From JADKHR01 sp041917295 (GTDB taxonomy: Bacteria > Elusimicrobiota > Elusimicrobia > FEN-1173): DNA of 64,000 nucleotides. The stretch spans positions 62,001 to 126,000 of the forward strand of contig JAYRXX010000010.1 of assembly GCA_041917295.1 (NCBI GenBank). Direction: 5' to 3'. The notes below the pieces were generated by a model that saw only the letters and a program-made list of their open reading frames with translations, searched no databases and had not been told where the DNA came from. Positions 43,232-52,510 of this stretch are shown piece by piece (position 1 is the first letter of the stretch; each line of letters begins with the position of its first letter). A program made the translations under genes and the position numbers.

Positions 43232-46079
43232 GAACACGCTCACCATCGCGCGCAAAGAGCTCTCGGGGTTGTACGCCTCGCCGACGGCCCCCATATTCAT
43301 CGGCGCGTTTTTGGCCGTGTGCCTGTTCACCTTTTTCTGGGTGGAAACATTCTTTTCCAGGAACCTCGCGGACGTTCGTCCGCTGTTTGAATGGATGCCG
43401 ATTTTGCTCATCTTTTTAATGAGCGCGGTCACCATGCGCATGTGGAGCGAAGAACGGCGATTGGGAACGTTGGAATACTTAATGACCATGCCCGTTCGTA
43501 CGTCTCAGCTGGTCCTGGGAAAATTTTTGGCGTGCTGGGCGTTGGCGTTGACCGCGTTGGCGTTTACGTTACCGTTGCCGATCTCGGTTGCATTCATGGG
43601 CCCCCTGGACGTGGGGCCGGTGCTGGGCGGGTACGCGGCCGCGGCGTTTTTAGCGGCGGCATACGCGGCGGTGGGCCTTTATGTGTCCAGCAAAACCGAC
43701 AGCCAAATCGTTAGTTTGCTGGTTTCCGCTGGGGCGGGCGCCGTGCTCTATGTGGTGGGGTCGGACCTCTTAACCGTCTTTGTGGGAAACACGGGATCGG
43801 AACTGCTCAAACGGCTGGGCACCGGAGCCCGGTTCGAATCCATCACGCGGGGGGTCTTGGACATTCGAGACATTTATTATTACGTCAGCGTCACGGCGGT
43901 CTTTTTGGCTCTGAACATATATTCTTTGGAAACCCTGCGCTGGTCCCGGGGGGCCCATCGGACCCAACACCGGGTGGCCTTGGTCACGGTGTTCTTGTTC
44001 TGCGCGAACTTTTTGGCGGCCAACGTGTGGCTTGCGCCCATCGGCCGGCTTCGCGTCGATATGACGGAAGGCAAGGCCTACTCCATTTCCGGCGCAACCA
44101 AAAATGTGTTGGCCCAACTTCGCGAGCCCCTTTTGATCCGGGGATACTTCAGCCAAAAAACCCATCCGTTGCTGGCGCCGTTGGTTCCCCAGATTCGGGA
44201 CATCATGAAAGAATATCAAACGGCCTCGGGCGGGCGGGTGAAAGCGGAATTTATTGATCCCATGGAAAAACCCGACTTGGAAAAAGAAGCGGGGGAAAAA
44301 TATGGGATTAAGGCCGTTCCCTTTCAGGTGGCCGACAAGTATCAGGCCGGATTGGTCAATTCCTACTTCAATATTTTGATCAGTTACGGGGACAAGTTCG
44401 AGGTATTGGGATTCGATTCACTGATCGAGGTGAAACAGGGGAGCGAAACCCAGCTGGATGTGGAACTGCGCAACCCCGAATACGACATCACGCGTGCGAT
44501 CAAAAAAGTGTTGCAGTCCTATCAAGGCGAGGCCGACCTGTTTGCTACCATCCAAAAACCCGTTACGTTCGTGGGATACATTTCGTCGGACAAAGAGCTT
44601 CCCGCGTCATTGGTTGAGTTGAAGGGATCCTTGTCGGACATCCTGGACGGGATAAAAAAAGACGCCGGAGACAAATTCACGGTCACGTTCAAAGATCCCC
44701 GAGAGAGCGGCGGCGCCCTGGTTCAGGACCTGGCCAAAAAGTTCGGCATCCAACCCATGCGGGCGTCGTTATTTGACCCACAATCGTTTTATTTTCATTT
44801 GATGATGGAAAGCGGAACCAAGGCGGTTCTCGTACCGCTTCCCCAAGACCTGAGCCCGGTGGCGTTGAAACAGGGAATCGAGTCGGGCTTAAAACGATTC
44901 TCCGTTGGATTTTTGCGCACGGTCGCGTTGACCACCGCCCCGCCGGAACCCCATTACACACCTCAAACGGGGTTTAAGATGGAACCGGAAAAACATTTCG
45001 ACTTACTAAAAAACCAGCTCACGGCCAATTACGCGGTGAACCCGACGGACCTGAAATCCGGCACAGTGCCGGACGAAACGGACCTTTTGTTTATGGCCGC
45101 GCCCAAGGAACTGGACGAAAAACAACTGTTCGCCGTGGACCAGTTTTTAATGAAAGGGGGCACGGTGATCCTGATGGTGTCGCCCTATTATGTCAAGACC
45201 AGTCCGTTAAGCGCCTCCCTTCAAAACACGGGTCTGAAAGACTGGTTGGACCACATGGGCGTGACGCTAAAACAAGAATTTGTTTTGGACGCCCAAAGCA
45301 CCCCGTTCCCGATCCCCGTGGAACGGAGGGTGGGCATGTTTGTTTTTCAAGAGATGAAGATGATCAACTACCCTTACTTCGTTGACGTCCGCGGGTCCGG
45401 CTTTGCGGCGCCGAGCTTGACCGCTGGGCTGTCGCAAGTGACGGTTCATTGGGTGTCGCCCGTCGCCATTAACGCCGACAAAAACAAAGGGCGCACCGTT
45501 ACCGAACTGCTGAAAAGTTCCCCTAAATCCTGGACTTCGGACAGCGTCCAAATCACGCCCCAGATGGACAAGGGCGGATCGGGCTTTGAGGTGGGGAACA
45601 CGTTGGAACCGCGCGTCCTGGCGGTGGCGGTGGAAGGGGAATTTGAATCCTTCTTCAAAGACAAAAAGTCCCCTCTGTTGCCGGAAAAAGTGGATCCCAA
45701 AGCCAAAGACGCGAAACCCGTTTACAGCGGCGTGATTGAAAAGTCTGCCCAGTCGGCGCGGTTGATCGTTGTGGGGTCGGCGGACTTTTTGACTGACGAG
45801 ATTTTGCGGTTCACCAGTTCGGTATCGCGGTCCCAGTACACCGCGCCTCTTCAGTTGGCGGAAAACATGGTGGACTGGTCGTTGGAAGACCGGGGCCTGT
45901 TGTCCATTCGGGGGCGGGGCCATTTTGCCCGGTTGTTAAAACCCCTTTCAAACGGTACTCGGATGTTTTGGGAATATTTAAATTACGCTCTGGCCCTGGT
46001 CGGAGTAACGGCCGCGTGGATCGCGTGGCGGGTGCGGCGATCCCGGCGATTGGCTCGCGTGACGGGAGAACGACCATGA
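43224..46079 (+). CDS. GldF-GldG fusion: ABC-2 permease joined to auxiliary extracytoplasmic domain
   Basis: 951 residues. Residues 1-240 are an ABC-2-type permease with six helices (IARKELSGLYASPTAPIFIG at the start, EERRLGTLEYLMTMPV). From about 250 a helix leads into a large GldG-like auxiliary domain (MTEGKAYSISGATKNVLAQL; DVELRNPEYDITRAIKKVL; FLMKGGTVILMVSPYYV), closed by a C-terminal helix. In Bacteroidota these are usually two genes. CAGGAGG precedes ATG 43224. Coupled to the ATPase and to a DUF4340 gene. Confidence 0.85.
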   Translation: MFKNTLTIARKELSGLYASPTAPIFIGAFLAVCLFTFFWVETFFSRNLADVRPLFEWMPILLIFLMSAVTMRMWSEERRLGTLEYLMTMPVRTSQLVLGKFLACWALALTALAFTLPLPISVAFMGPLDVGPVLGGYAAAAFLAAAYAAVGLYVSSKTDSQIVSLLVSAGAGAVLYVVGSDLLTVFVGNTGSELLKRLGTGARFESITRGVLDIRDIYYYVSVTAVFLALNIYSLETLRWSRGAHRTQHRVALVTVFLFCANFLAANVWLAPIGRLRVDMTEGKAYSISGATKNVLAQLREPLLIRGYFSQKTHPLLAPLVPQIRDIMKEYQTASGGRVKAEFIDPMEKPDLEKEAGEKYGIKAVPFQVADKYQAGLVNSYFNILISYGDKFEVLGFDSLIEVKQGSETQLDVELRNPEYDITRAIKKVLQSYQGEADLFATIQKPVTFVGYISSDKELPASLVELKGSLSDILDGIKKDAGDKFTVTFKDPRESGGALVQDLAKKFGIQPMRASLFDPQSFYFHLMMESGTKAVLVPLPQDLSPVALKQGIESGLKRFSVGFLRTVALTTAPPEPHYTPQTGFKMEPEKHFDLLKNQLTANYAVNPTDLKSGTVPDETDLLFMAAPKELDEKQLFAVDQFLMKGGTVILMVSPYYVKTSPLSASLQNTGLKDWLDHMGVTLKQEFVLDAQSTPFPIPVERRVGMFVFQEMKMINYPYFVDVRGSGFAAPSLTAGLSQVTVHWVSPVAINADKNKGRTVTELLKSSPKSWTSDSVQITPQMDKGGSGFEVGNTLEPRVLAVAVEGEFESFFKDKKSPLLPEKVDPKAKDAKPVYSGVIEKSAQSARLIVVGSADFLTDEILRFTSSVSRSQYTAPLQLAENMVDWSLEDRGLLSIRGRGHFARLLKPLSNGTRMFWEYLNYALALVGVTAAWIAWRVRRSRRLARVTGERP

Positions 46080-46990
46080 ACAAAACCGTAAAAATCTTAA
46101 CCGGCGTGTTGGCCGCTCAATTGGCGGTGGCGGGACTGATTTACGTAAATCGATCCGCGTCGAATGAGACGGTGAAACCGCTTTTGGGTTTGACCGCCGA
46201 TGACTTCGACCGGGTCGTCATCAGCGAGCCCAACAAGCCCGCCGTTCAGTTAGAAAAAAAAGATGGAAAGTGGGTTTTGCCAGACCGCTGGAATCTTCCG
46301 GTTGCGGCCGCGAAATGGTCGGCGGCGGTGGATGGCCTTTTGGCCTTAAAGAAAACCTGGCCTGTGGGCGATACCGCGGCGGCCCGGAAACGGTGCAAAG
46401 TAACGGAAGACCTATTTGAAAAGAAGGTGATGTTCGAAAAGGGGGGGAAAGAAAAGAAAACCCTCTTTCTAGGCACCTCACCGGAATACCGCAAGGTCCA
46501 TTTCCGGCCGGATGATCTAGACGGGGTTTATCTCGCCGAATTCGGTTATCACGACCTGGCCATGAACCCCGCGGACTGGGAAGACAAGGCGTTTCTCAAC
46601 CTGGACCGTAACACGCTCTTCAACATCGAAACCCCGGCGTTTCAGGTGGTCAACAAAGAAACGGGATTTCAGGTGGACCATTTGAAGTCGGGAGAAACGT
46701 CCAAGTCAACGGAAGTGGAAACGTTTGTTTCCCAGGTCGTCAACTTGACCTACACGGAAGCGGTGGGCCCGGAGGTGTTGCCGGAATACGGACTCGACAA
46801 ACCGGATTTTACGATGACCGTGCGGACCAAAGACGGCCAAACCTATAAATACAATTTCGGCAAACCCAAAACCGGGGACGATTATTATCTCCAAACCAGC
46901 CGAACGCCGATCCTGTTCAAAGTTTCCAAAACCACCGTGGACGCGTTGCGCGCCCCTCGCGCGAAACTCATCGCAACGACTCCCACCTGA
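46076..46990 (+). CDS. DUF4340 membrane-anchored protein
   Basis: 304 residues; N-terminal helix (5-25) and then repeated beta modules with VVISEPNKPAVQLEKKDGKWVL and YGLDKPDFTMTVRTKDGQTYKYNFGKP, typical of DUF4340 proteins that follow GldF/GldG-type genes. Role unknown, presumably a periplasmic partner of the transporter. Overlaps the fusion gene by ATGA. Confidence 0.85.
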   Translation: MNKTVKILTGVLAAQLAVAGLIYVNRSASNETVKPLLGLTADDFDRVVISEPNKPAVQLEKKDGKWVLPDRWNLPVAAAKWSAAVDGLLALKKTWPVGDTAAARKRCKVTEDLFEKKVMFEKGGKEKKTLFLGTSPEYRKVHFRPDDLDGVYLAEFGYHDLAMNPADWEDKAFLNLDRNTLFNIETPAFQVVNKETGFQVDHLKSGETSKSTEVETFVSQVVNLTYTEAVGPEVLPEYGLDKPDFTMTVRTKDGQTYKYNFGKPKTGDDYYLQTSRTPILFKVSKTTVDALRAPRAKLIATTPT

Positions 46991-48426
46991 AACCCGCGAA
47001 AACAATCCTTTTAACCGGCGCCACGGGGTATGTGGGCGGGCGGTTGTTGAAAGACCTGGAAGAAGCGGGTCACCACGTGCGTTGTTTGGTGCGTCGACCT
47101 TGTTTGCTGACGGGCCGAACCGCGCCAGGGACAGAAATAGTCCAGAGCGATCTCTCCGATTATCCCACCCTGGTCGAAGCCATGAAAAATGTGGACGCGG
47201 CCTACTATTTGGTTCACGCCATGGGCTCGTCGGTCGATTTTGAAACCGAAGACCGGCGACTGGCGGACGTGTTTTCCCGGGCGGCCCGGGCCGCGAAGGT
47301 AAAACGTCTAATTTATTTGGGCGGCCTTTGCCCACCGGCGGAAAAGGACCTGTCGCCCCATCTTCGCAGTCGTCTGGAAGTGGGGCAAATTTTCCAGCTA
47401 TCCGGCGTTCCCACTCTGGAATTTCGCGCCTCCATTATTTTGGGGTCCGGCAGTCTCTCTTTTGAGATTATCCGCAGTCTGGTGGAACGGCTTCCGATCA
47501 TGGTCACCCCCCATTGGGTTCGCGTGAAAGCCCAACCGATTTTCATCGATGACGTATTGGCCTACCTGATCCGGGCGCTGGAAATTCCCCTTGAGACCAA
47601 CCGGGTCTACGAGATTGGCGGGGAGGACGTGATGTCTTATGGGCAGTTGATGGCCGAGTATGCCCGTCAACGGGGCCTGCGCCGTTGGATGATTCCTGTG
47701 CCCGTTTTGACCCCGCGTCTGTCCGGCATTTGGCTGAACCTGGTGGCCCCCGTGTATGCCCGCATTGGGCGCAAATTGGTGGAGAGCATCCGCCACAGCA
47801 CCGTTGTGAATCGGTCGGACGCCCTGCGGGACTTTCCCATTCGCCCACTGGGCGTTAAAGACGCACTGGCCCGGGTGATGGCCGGCGAAGAACGCCATTT
47901 CAACACCACCCGTTGGGCGGACGCCGTTTCATCTCAGGCGAACGAGCGCGCCTGGAAAGAAACAGCCTGGGGCACGCGCATCGTGGACCATCGCCAGGCA
48001 ATCAGTGTCTTAACGCCCGAACACGCCTTTGACCGAATCCAACGCATTGGGGGAAAAAGAGGTTGGTATTTCATGAACGTCCTGTGGCGATTTCGGGGGT
48101 GGGTTGACTCTTTGCTCGGCGGCGTCGGACTCCGACGGGGGCGACGAGATCCCGTGGACCTTCGGGCGGGCGACGCCCTCGACTATTGGCGTGTGGAACT
48201 CATTGAACCCGGCCGCCGCCTGCGTTTGCGCGCCGAAATGAAACTGCCCGGCCGCGCCTGGCTGGAATTTGACGTCAAACCCCACTCCCACGGATGCGAA
48301 ATCCACCAAACCGCCCTCTTTGACCCCCTGGGCCTGTGGGGACTGGCCTATTGGTACGCCCTCCTGCCCATCCACATCTGGATTTTCAGCGGCCTGCTCA
48401 AAACCATCGCCCGAAAGCCTCGGTGA
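46987..48426 (+). CDS. SDR-family NAD(P)-binding protein with C-terminal DUF2867 domain
   Basis: About 479 residues. The Rossmann motif TGATGYVGGRLL lies at the very N-terminus, followed by AAYYLVHAM and an extended SDR domain; the last 150 residues (RGWYFMNVLWRFRGWVDSLLGG; DYWRVELIEPGRRLRLRAEMKLPGRAWLEF) are DUF2867. The Rossmann motif begins before any ATG, GTG or TTG: the first such codon, GTG 47032, would cut it. The only plausible start is CTG 46987, whose CTGA overlaps the DUF4340 stop as the ATGA junctions do elsewhere. Its last 81 bases are repeated at 49592. Function unknown. Confidence 0.75.
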   Translation: MKPAKTILLTGATGYVGGRLLKDLEEAGHHVRCLVRRPCLLTGRTAPGTEIVQSDLSDYPTLVEAMKNVDAAYYLVHAMGSSVDFETEDRRLADVFSRAARAAKVKRLIYLGGLCPPAEKDLSPHLRSRLEVGQIFQLSGVPTLEFRASIILGSGSLSFEIIRSLVERLPIMVTPHWVRVKAQPIFIDDVLAYLIRALEIPLETNRVYEIGGEDVMSYGQLMAEYARQRGLRRWMIPVPVLTPRLSGIWLNLVAPVYARIGRKLVESIRHSTVVNRSDALRDFPIRPLGVKDALARVMAGEERHFNTTRWADAVSSQANERAWKETAWGTRIVDHRQAISVLTPEHAFDRIQRIGGKRGWYFMNVLWRFRGWVDSLLGGVGLRRGRRDPVDLRAGDALDYWRVELIEPGRRLRLRAEMKLPGRAWLEFDVKPHSHGCEIHQTALFDPLGLWGLAYWYALLPIHIWIFSGLLKTIARKPR

Positions 48427-48430
48427 TGAA
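48350..48430 (+). repeat. 81-bp direct repeat, copy 1 (3' end of the SDR gene)
   Basis: Identical base for base to 49592-49672. It covers the last 25 codons of the SDR gene, its stop and four bases beyond. Flanking bases differ at both ends. Confidence 0.95.
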
Positions 48431-48720
48431 GGCATGTGGTTCCGTCACACGTGCTGCTGGCTCGGTCGAGCACCGGCGAGAAAGGTGATGTACCGTCAAA
48501 TGAGTCCAAAGGCGTACCTTACGAAAAATGTTCTACTATTTCCTGCAGTGTAACGGGTGAGTAGATACTGATCGCCCAGTTTCGGTATGAGGATTAAACA
48601 GGCTCTGGGCCCTGTATCTCGTTGTTAGAACAATTCTGGTTAGCATAGAGGGGTTCTGAAGCGACCCTATCATTTCAAAAGTGGATCGCGAATTCATTTG
48701 GATATTTTGGGGATGACGGC
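48431..48720. other. Non-coding start of the islet
   Basis: About 290 bases with no convincing reading frame on either strand, more A/T-rich than its surroundings. It holds a small hairpin (GTGCT...AGCAC near 48452-48474) and, at the end, TTTTGGGG ahead of the Fic start. It may carry the promoter of the Fic gene or remnants of lost genes. Confidence 0.5.
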
Positions 48721-49347
48721 ATGAAACGAAAAGACCGCTATGATGTTTCCGAATTTCCAGAGGGACAATTCCAACCTGGGTCTCGAGGGAATGTCTTGCG
48801 CAACAAGTTGGGAATCACTTCCAAGACAGAGATGGACCGCGTTGAGGCCCTGGCATTGGAAAAGGCTATAGACGGTTTTCTTCATAATTTCGACAAACAG
48901 CATCGGTTCACATCAGCCGACATTTGCGCCATGCACCGAACCTGGTTGGCGGAAATTTACGAGTGGGCGGGACAATATCGAATGGTGAACGTGTCAAAGG
49001 GGGATTTCCCTTTTGCGGGGGCCCGTCAAATTCCCAGGCTCATGGAAGAGTTTGACTAAGATGTATTGCGACGTCAAACGCCATGCGCTTTTACGGACCA
49101 GAATCGCGTTCTTCAGGCGTTGGCAGAAGTCCACGTCGAATTGGTCTTGATTCATCCTTTCCGGGAAGGCAATGGGCGGCTGGCTCGTGTGGTAACCAGT
49201 TTAATGGCCCTCCAGGCCGGACGGCGCATTCATTTTGAGGGGATCCGCGGCCAACGCAAGAACGACTATTTTGCTTGTGTTCAAGTGGGCTTGAAACGGA
49301 ATTACAAGGCGATGGAATGTCTGTTCAACGATTTGTTGGAGAAGTAA
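48721..49347 (+). pseudogene. Fic/DOC-family protein broken by one in-frame stop codon
   Basis: One frame runs from ATG 48721 to the stop at 49347, interrupted only by TAA at 49057-49059. Before it: NVLRNKLGITSKTEMDRVEALALEKAIDG and WLAEIYEWAGQYR, the N-terminal half of small Fic proteins. After it, directly in frame: RRQTPCAF, ALAEVHVELVLIHPFREGNGRLARVVTSLMALQAG, with the intact catalytic motif. Whole protein would be 208 residues. The nonsense codon lies between the halves in the IPRLMEEFD-x-VLRRQTP segment. It has no inhibitory motif of its own. Either dead or, if stop codons are read through or reassigned, still made. Confidence 0.85.
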
Positions 49348-49591
49348 TTACTTCCGGATGCGGATTTTTTGGGGGGAGTTGGAATGTTCCCGGAGTTGTC
49401 GGAGCATTTTCTTAGGCACTGGACCGATTTCAATCGACGTGGAAGCAACCACGGTGTCCACCAAAAAACGCCCATAAGCTTCGGGGTTCTTAGAGAAACC
49501 GCTGTCTTCAAAAAGGGACTTGGTCTTCACGAAGTCCATTATACCATCGAAGACGTTGGCTCGCCAGATGATTTTTACGGCTCCGTTAGAA
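49348..49591 (-). pseudogene. Truncated unknown gene cut by the direct repeat
   Basis: About 80 codons on the minus strand, VKIIWRANVFDGIMDFVKTKSLF through PQKIRIRK, then stop. The Fic stop (49345-49347) touches this stop. Upstream the frame runs into repeat copy 2, whose antisense reading is not protein-like, so the 5' part appears to have been replaced. I do not recognise the family. Confidence 0.45.
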
Positions 49592-49672
49592 ATTGGTACG
49601 CCCTCCTGCCCATCCACATCTGGATTTTCAGCGGCCTGCTCAAAACCATCGCCCGAAAGCCTCGGTGATGAA
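49592..49672 (+). repeat. 81-bp direct repeat, copy 2
   Basis: Exact copy of 48350-48430, spaced 1242 bases away. Here it is separated from the rest of the SDR gene and is non-functional. Together the copies frame the Fic islet. Confidence 0.95.
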
Positions 49673-50037
49673 ATACATACCAAATGGGCGGTAAAATTTT
49701 TTCAGCACTCTATTGATGGGAGGCTTGTCCCAACCGGGGAATCCCGGCTAATTAATCTCTCTTTTGTCGGCCGTGCGAAATCGTGTCAATAGGCATCGCC
49801 CGAAAAGGGTGTGAAATTTTAAACCCTTTTTAAAGGGGGTTGTTCCAAAAATAACCCTTGTTTATCGTCGATAAACGAAAATCCGACCAATCACGCCAAA
49901 CACCGGCATTTTAAACCGCATTTCAGCCACTACGCCTATAAGTATTTTCATTCGACTTCCGCGGTATAATGTGTCCCTTCACGAACCGACTTCCTGCTGT
50001 TTTCAATGTCTATTTAACCGAGTTGAGAGGGGATTCC
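49673..50037. promoter_or_regulatory. Leader region of the efflux operon
   Basis: No gene seen. It contains a terminator-like hairpin (AAAAGGGT 49803-49810 with ACCCTTTT 49823-49830, then T), a perfect 17-base palindrome at 49860-49876 (GTTTATCG-T-CGATAAAC) that could be an operator, and TATAAT at 49966-49971 as a -10 box with only a weak A/T-rich -35. GAGAGGGGA precedes ATG 50038. Confidence 0.5.
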
Positions 50038-51426
50038 ATGAAAGGGTTATTTTTGGCGGGTGTGCTGTTGGCGGTGCGGGCGGGGGCGGCCGAGCCCATG
50101 ACGTTGGCTCAATCCGAATCGACCGCCCTCAGCCACCATCCCACGATCCATTTGGCGGAAGAGGAAACCCGGGTGGCCAAACTCAAAAAAGCGGAAGCGT
50201 ACCGGGGCATTTGGCCTCTGTTGTCGCTGAAGGGCGAGATCACGGAAGGCGTGGCCGACGAAACGTTGAGCACCCCAAATTTTTTGGAGGAAAGTTACGG
50301 CGTTCAGCTCACCCAACCCGTGATTCAAGGCGGGCGGTTGGTCCGCGCCTACCAACAATCAAAATACAACTGGTTGTCGGTCAAGGCGAAAGAAGAAAAA
50401 GCCCGACAAGAAGTCATGTTCGGCGCGCGGGAGTCCCATTGGAACTTGGTCAAAGCTCTCCACGCCGAAACCATTTTTGATTTGGCCCAAAAAGATTTGG
50501 AAAAAGACCGAAAAATGGCGGACGAGCTGATCGCCAAGGAAGTAATATCCCGGCAAGTGTATGAAACCATGATGGGCCAAGCCGAACAGGCCGTGTTGAA
50601 CCAGGAAGCCGCCCGGGCGGAAACCATCTCCCGACTGTGGCAATGGACCGCCGCCCTGGGCCTCAATGAACCTCCCGCCCAACGGCCCCCCATCGACATC
50701 CCGCCCACCTCCCTGGAATGGCCTTCCCTGGACGATTGCTTAAAAGAGGCCCGGGTCATTCATCCGGACATTCTGGTTCAAAAATACACCCTGGAATCGG
50801 CCCGCTACGGCGATTTGGCCGGACGAGGGCTGTATTCACCCCGTTTGTCGGTGAACGGTTTTTATGGAAAAAGCGGAGCGGCCTACGAAAACGAAGACTT
50901 CGGATTTAGAGAAGACTGGCAAATAGGAGCCCAAATTTCCCAACATTTCGGTGGCAGCACCCTCAACGCCTCGGCCCAGGACATCAAAACCAGCCCCAAA
51001 CTGGGCCAATCCACCCGAACCCGTTCGCGCACTTACGCGGGATCCCTGGGGATTGAAGACAGTTTAAAAACGAAAACCGAGAAGGGGGAAGCTCAGTTGG
51101 CCTATAAACAAGCCGCGGAAGATTTTCGTCGTACCGACATGGAGGTAGCCAACAACGTTCGAGCCGCCTACGCCGATTGGGCCAAGGCGCGATCTCAGGT
51201 TCGAATTTCCCAATCCGATTTCGCCATTGCGAAAACCGAGTATGACGTATCGCTGATTAAGAGCAGCAACCGGGAAGTCCCGGTCTCGGAACGATGTTTG
51301 ACCCGCAACCGTTTGGCCCAGGCCGAGGTCTCTTATATAGATGCTCAAGCCCAACTTAAAATTGCGGCGGCGGCGTTGGCCCGGGCCATCGGCCGCCCCA
51401 ACCTCAACGAAAAGGAACTCCCATGA
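50038..51426 (+). CDS. TolC-family outer-membrane efflux protein
   Basis: 462 residues; signal peptide (1-18), then two repeats of long helices and barrel strands typical of TolC (LAQSESTALSHHPTIHLAEEETRVAKLKKAEAYRGIWP; SARYGDLAGRGLYSPRLSVNGFYGKSG). It forms the exit duct for the RND pumps downstream. ATG 50038 is preceded by GAGAGGGGA. The stop overlaps the HlyD-like start as ATGA. Confidence 0.9.
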   Translation: MKGLFLAGVLLAVRAGAAEPMTLAQSESTALSHHPTIHLAEEETRVAKLKKAEAYRGIWPLLSLKGEITEGVADETLSTPNFLEESYGVQLTQPVIQGGRLVRAYQQSKYNWLSVKAKEEKARQEVMFGARESHWNLVKALHAETIFDLAQKDLEKDRKMADELIAKEVISRQVYETMMGQAEQAVLNQEAARAETISRLWQWTAALGLNEPPAQRPPIDIPPTSLEWPSLDDCLKEARVIHPDILVQKYTLESARYGDLAGRGLYSPRLSVNGFYGKSGAAYENEDFGFREDWQIGAQISQHFGGSTLNASAQDIKTSPKLGQSTRTRSRTYAGSLGIEDSLKTKTEKGEAQLAYKQAAEDFRRTDMEVANNVRAAYADWAKARSQVRISQSDFAIAKTEYDVSLIKSSNREVPVSERCLTRNRLAQAEVSYIDAQAQLKIAAAALARAIGRPNLNEKELP

Positions 51427-52493
51427 ACAAACGTCAATGGATTGCCATCGCTCTCGCCGCTGTGGCGACAATTTTTATTGCTGTAACGCTGTTGCGCCGG
51501 TGCGGGTCCGGTGCTTCGGAAGGGACCCCGGACGGAGGCGCGGGTGCGGGGAGCACCCCGGAACCCCAGTCCGTGACGGTTTTTGCCGTTGAACGGGCCA
51601 CGTTCACCGATGCCATTGACGGGTTGGTGGGCACCGTTAAAGGCGACACCATCGAACTGTCGTACTACGGCCCGGAAGAGCCCTTAACGCAAATTCACGT
51701 GAAGGTGGGCCAGCGGGTAAAAAAAGGCGATTTGCTGTTTGAGTTGGACCATTTGCGCGCCGAGTCCCGGAAAGATTCCGCCGAAGTGGCCTACGACCGG
51801 GCCAAGGCCCTTCACAAAGCCGGAGCGTCCACAGCCATGGACTTAAAAGAAGCCAAATCGGCCTACGACATCGCGCTCCGGGATTACCAGGACACGTTCA
51901 TCCGGGCGCCCAAAGACGGCTACGTCTCCGAGATCAGCCGCCAAGTGGGAGAAACCGTGGGCCGCGACAAGTCCGAGCCGATTGGGACCTTGGTGAGCAG
52001 TCAAGACAAACTGTATTTGGAAACGGGCGTCATTGAGGGCCAACTGGATCGGGTCAAAACCGACCAGCCGGTGTTGGTGACGATTGACGCGTTGGGTTTG
52101 GACGACGTGCGCGGCCGGGTGGCGGGGGTGTCCCGGGAAGTGACGACCACCGGTCGAACCGGCACGGTGTTGGTGGGGTTGCCGGCTCAGGTGCAAGCCA
52201 AACTGCGGCCAGGCCTTTCGGCCCGGTGCAAAATTTTAACGTTTGACGGGGAAGCTCTCTTAATCCCGCGCCAGGCCTACGACATGGAACCTTCGCGGGT
52301 CTATGTGGTGAAAGACAACAAGGTGTTTGAGACCAAGGTGGAAATCGGGTATCGGGCTCCGGAATTTTACGAGGTCGTTAACGGGCTCAATCCGGGGGAC
52401 CAAATTGTGCGGGACCTGATCATCAACCCCGTTGAAAACGGCGCTACAGTGACCGTGACCGGGGAACCGGAACGGTTCAACAAAGCTCAATAA
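51423..52493 (+). CDS. RND-type periplasmic adaptor (HlyD/AcrA family)
   Basis: 356 residues: N-terminal helix (8-22), a short Gly/Pro-rich linker, a lipoyl half-motif EPLTQIHVKVGQRVKKGDLLFELD, a short hairpin, the second half IRAPKDGYVSEISRQVGETVG, and beta-barrel domains ending GDQIVRDLIINPVENGATV. It links TolC-like and RND partners. Confidence 0.92.
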   Translation: MNKRQWIAIALAAVATIFIAVTLLRRCGSGASEGTPDGGAGAGSTPEPQSVTVFAVERATFTDAIDGLVGTVKGDTIELSYYGPEEPLTQIHVKVGQRVKKGDLLFELDHLRAESRKDSAEVAYDRAKALHKAGASTAMDLKEAKSAYDIALRDYQDTFIRAPKDGYVSEISRQVGETVGRDKSEPIGTLVSSQDKLYLETGVIEGQLDRVKTDQPVLVTIDALGLDDVRGRVAGVSREVTTTGRTGTVLVGLPAQVQAKLRPGLSARCKILTFDGEALLIPRQAYDMEPSRVYVVKDNKVFETKVEIGYRAPEFYEVVNGLNPGDQIVRDLIINPVENGATVTVTGEPERFNKAQ

Positions 52494-52510
52494 ATCCAGA
52501 ATTCAATTTA

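Noticed and set aside
48540..48560. AACGGGTGAGTA resembling a 16S rRNA segment
   Set aside because: Only about a dozen bases agree and nothing around it continues the rRNA sequence.
49369..49668. Plus-strand 99-codon frame ending like the SDR protein
   Set aside because: Its first part is antisense to the minus-strand fragment and its end is just the duplicated SDR tail; a chimera, not a gene.
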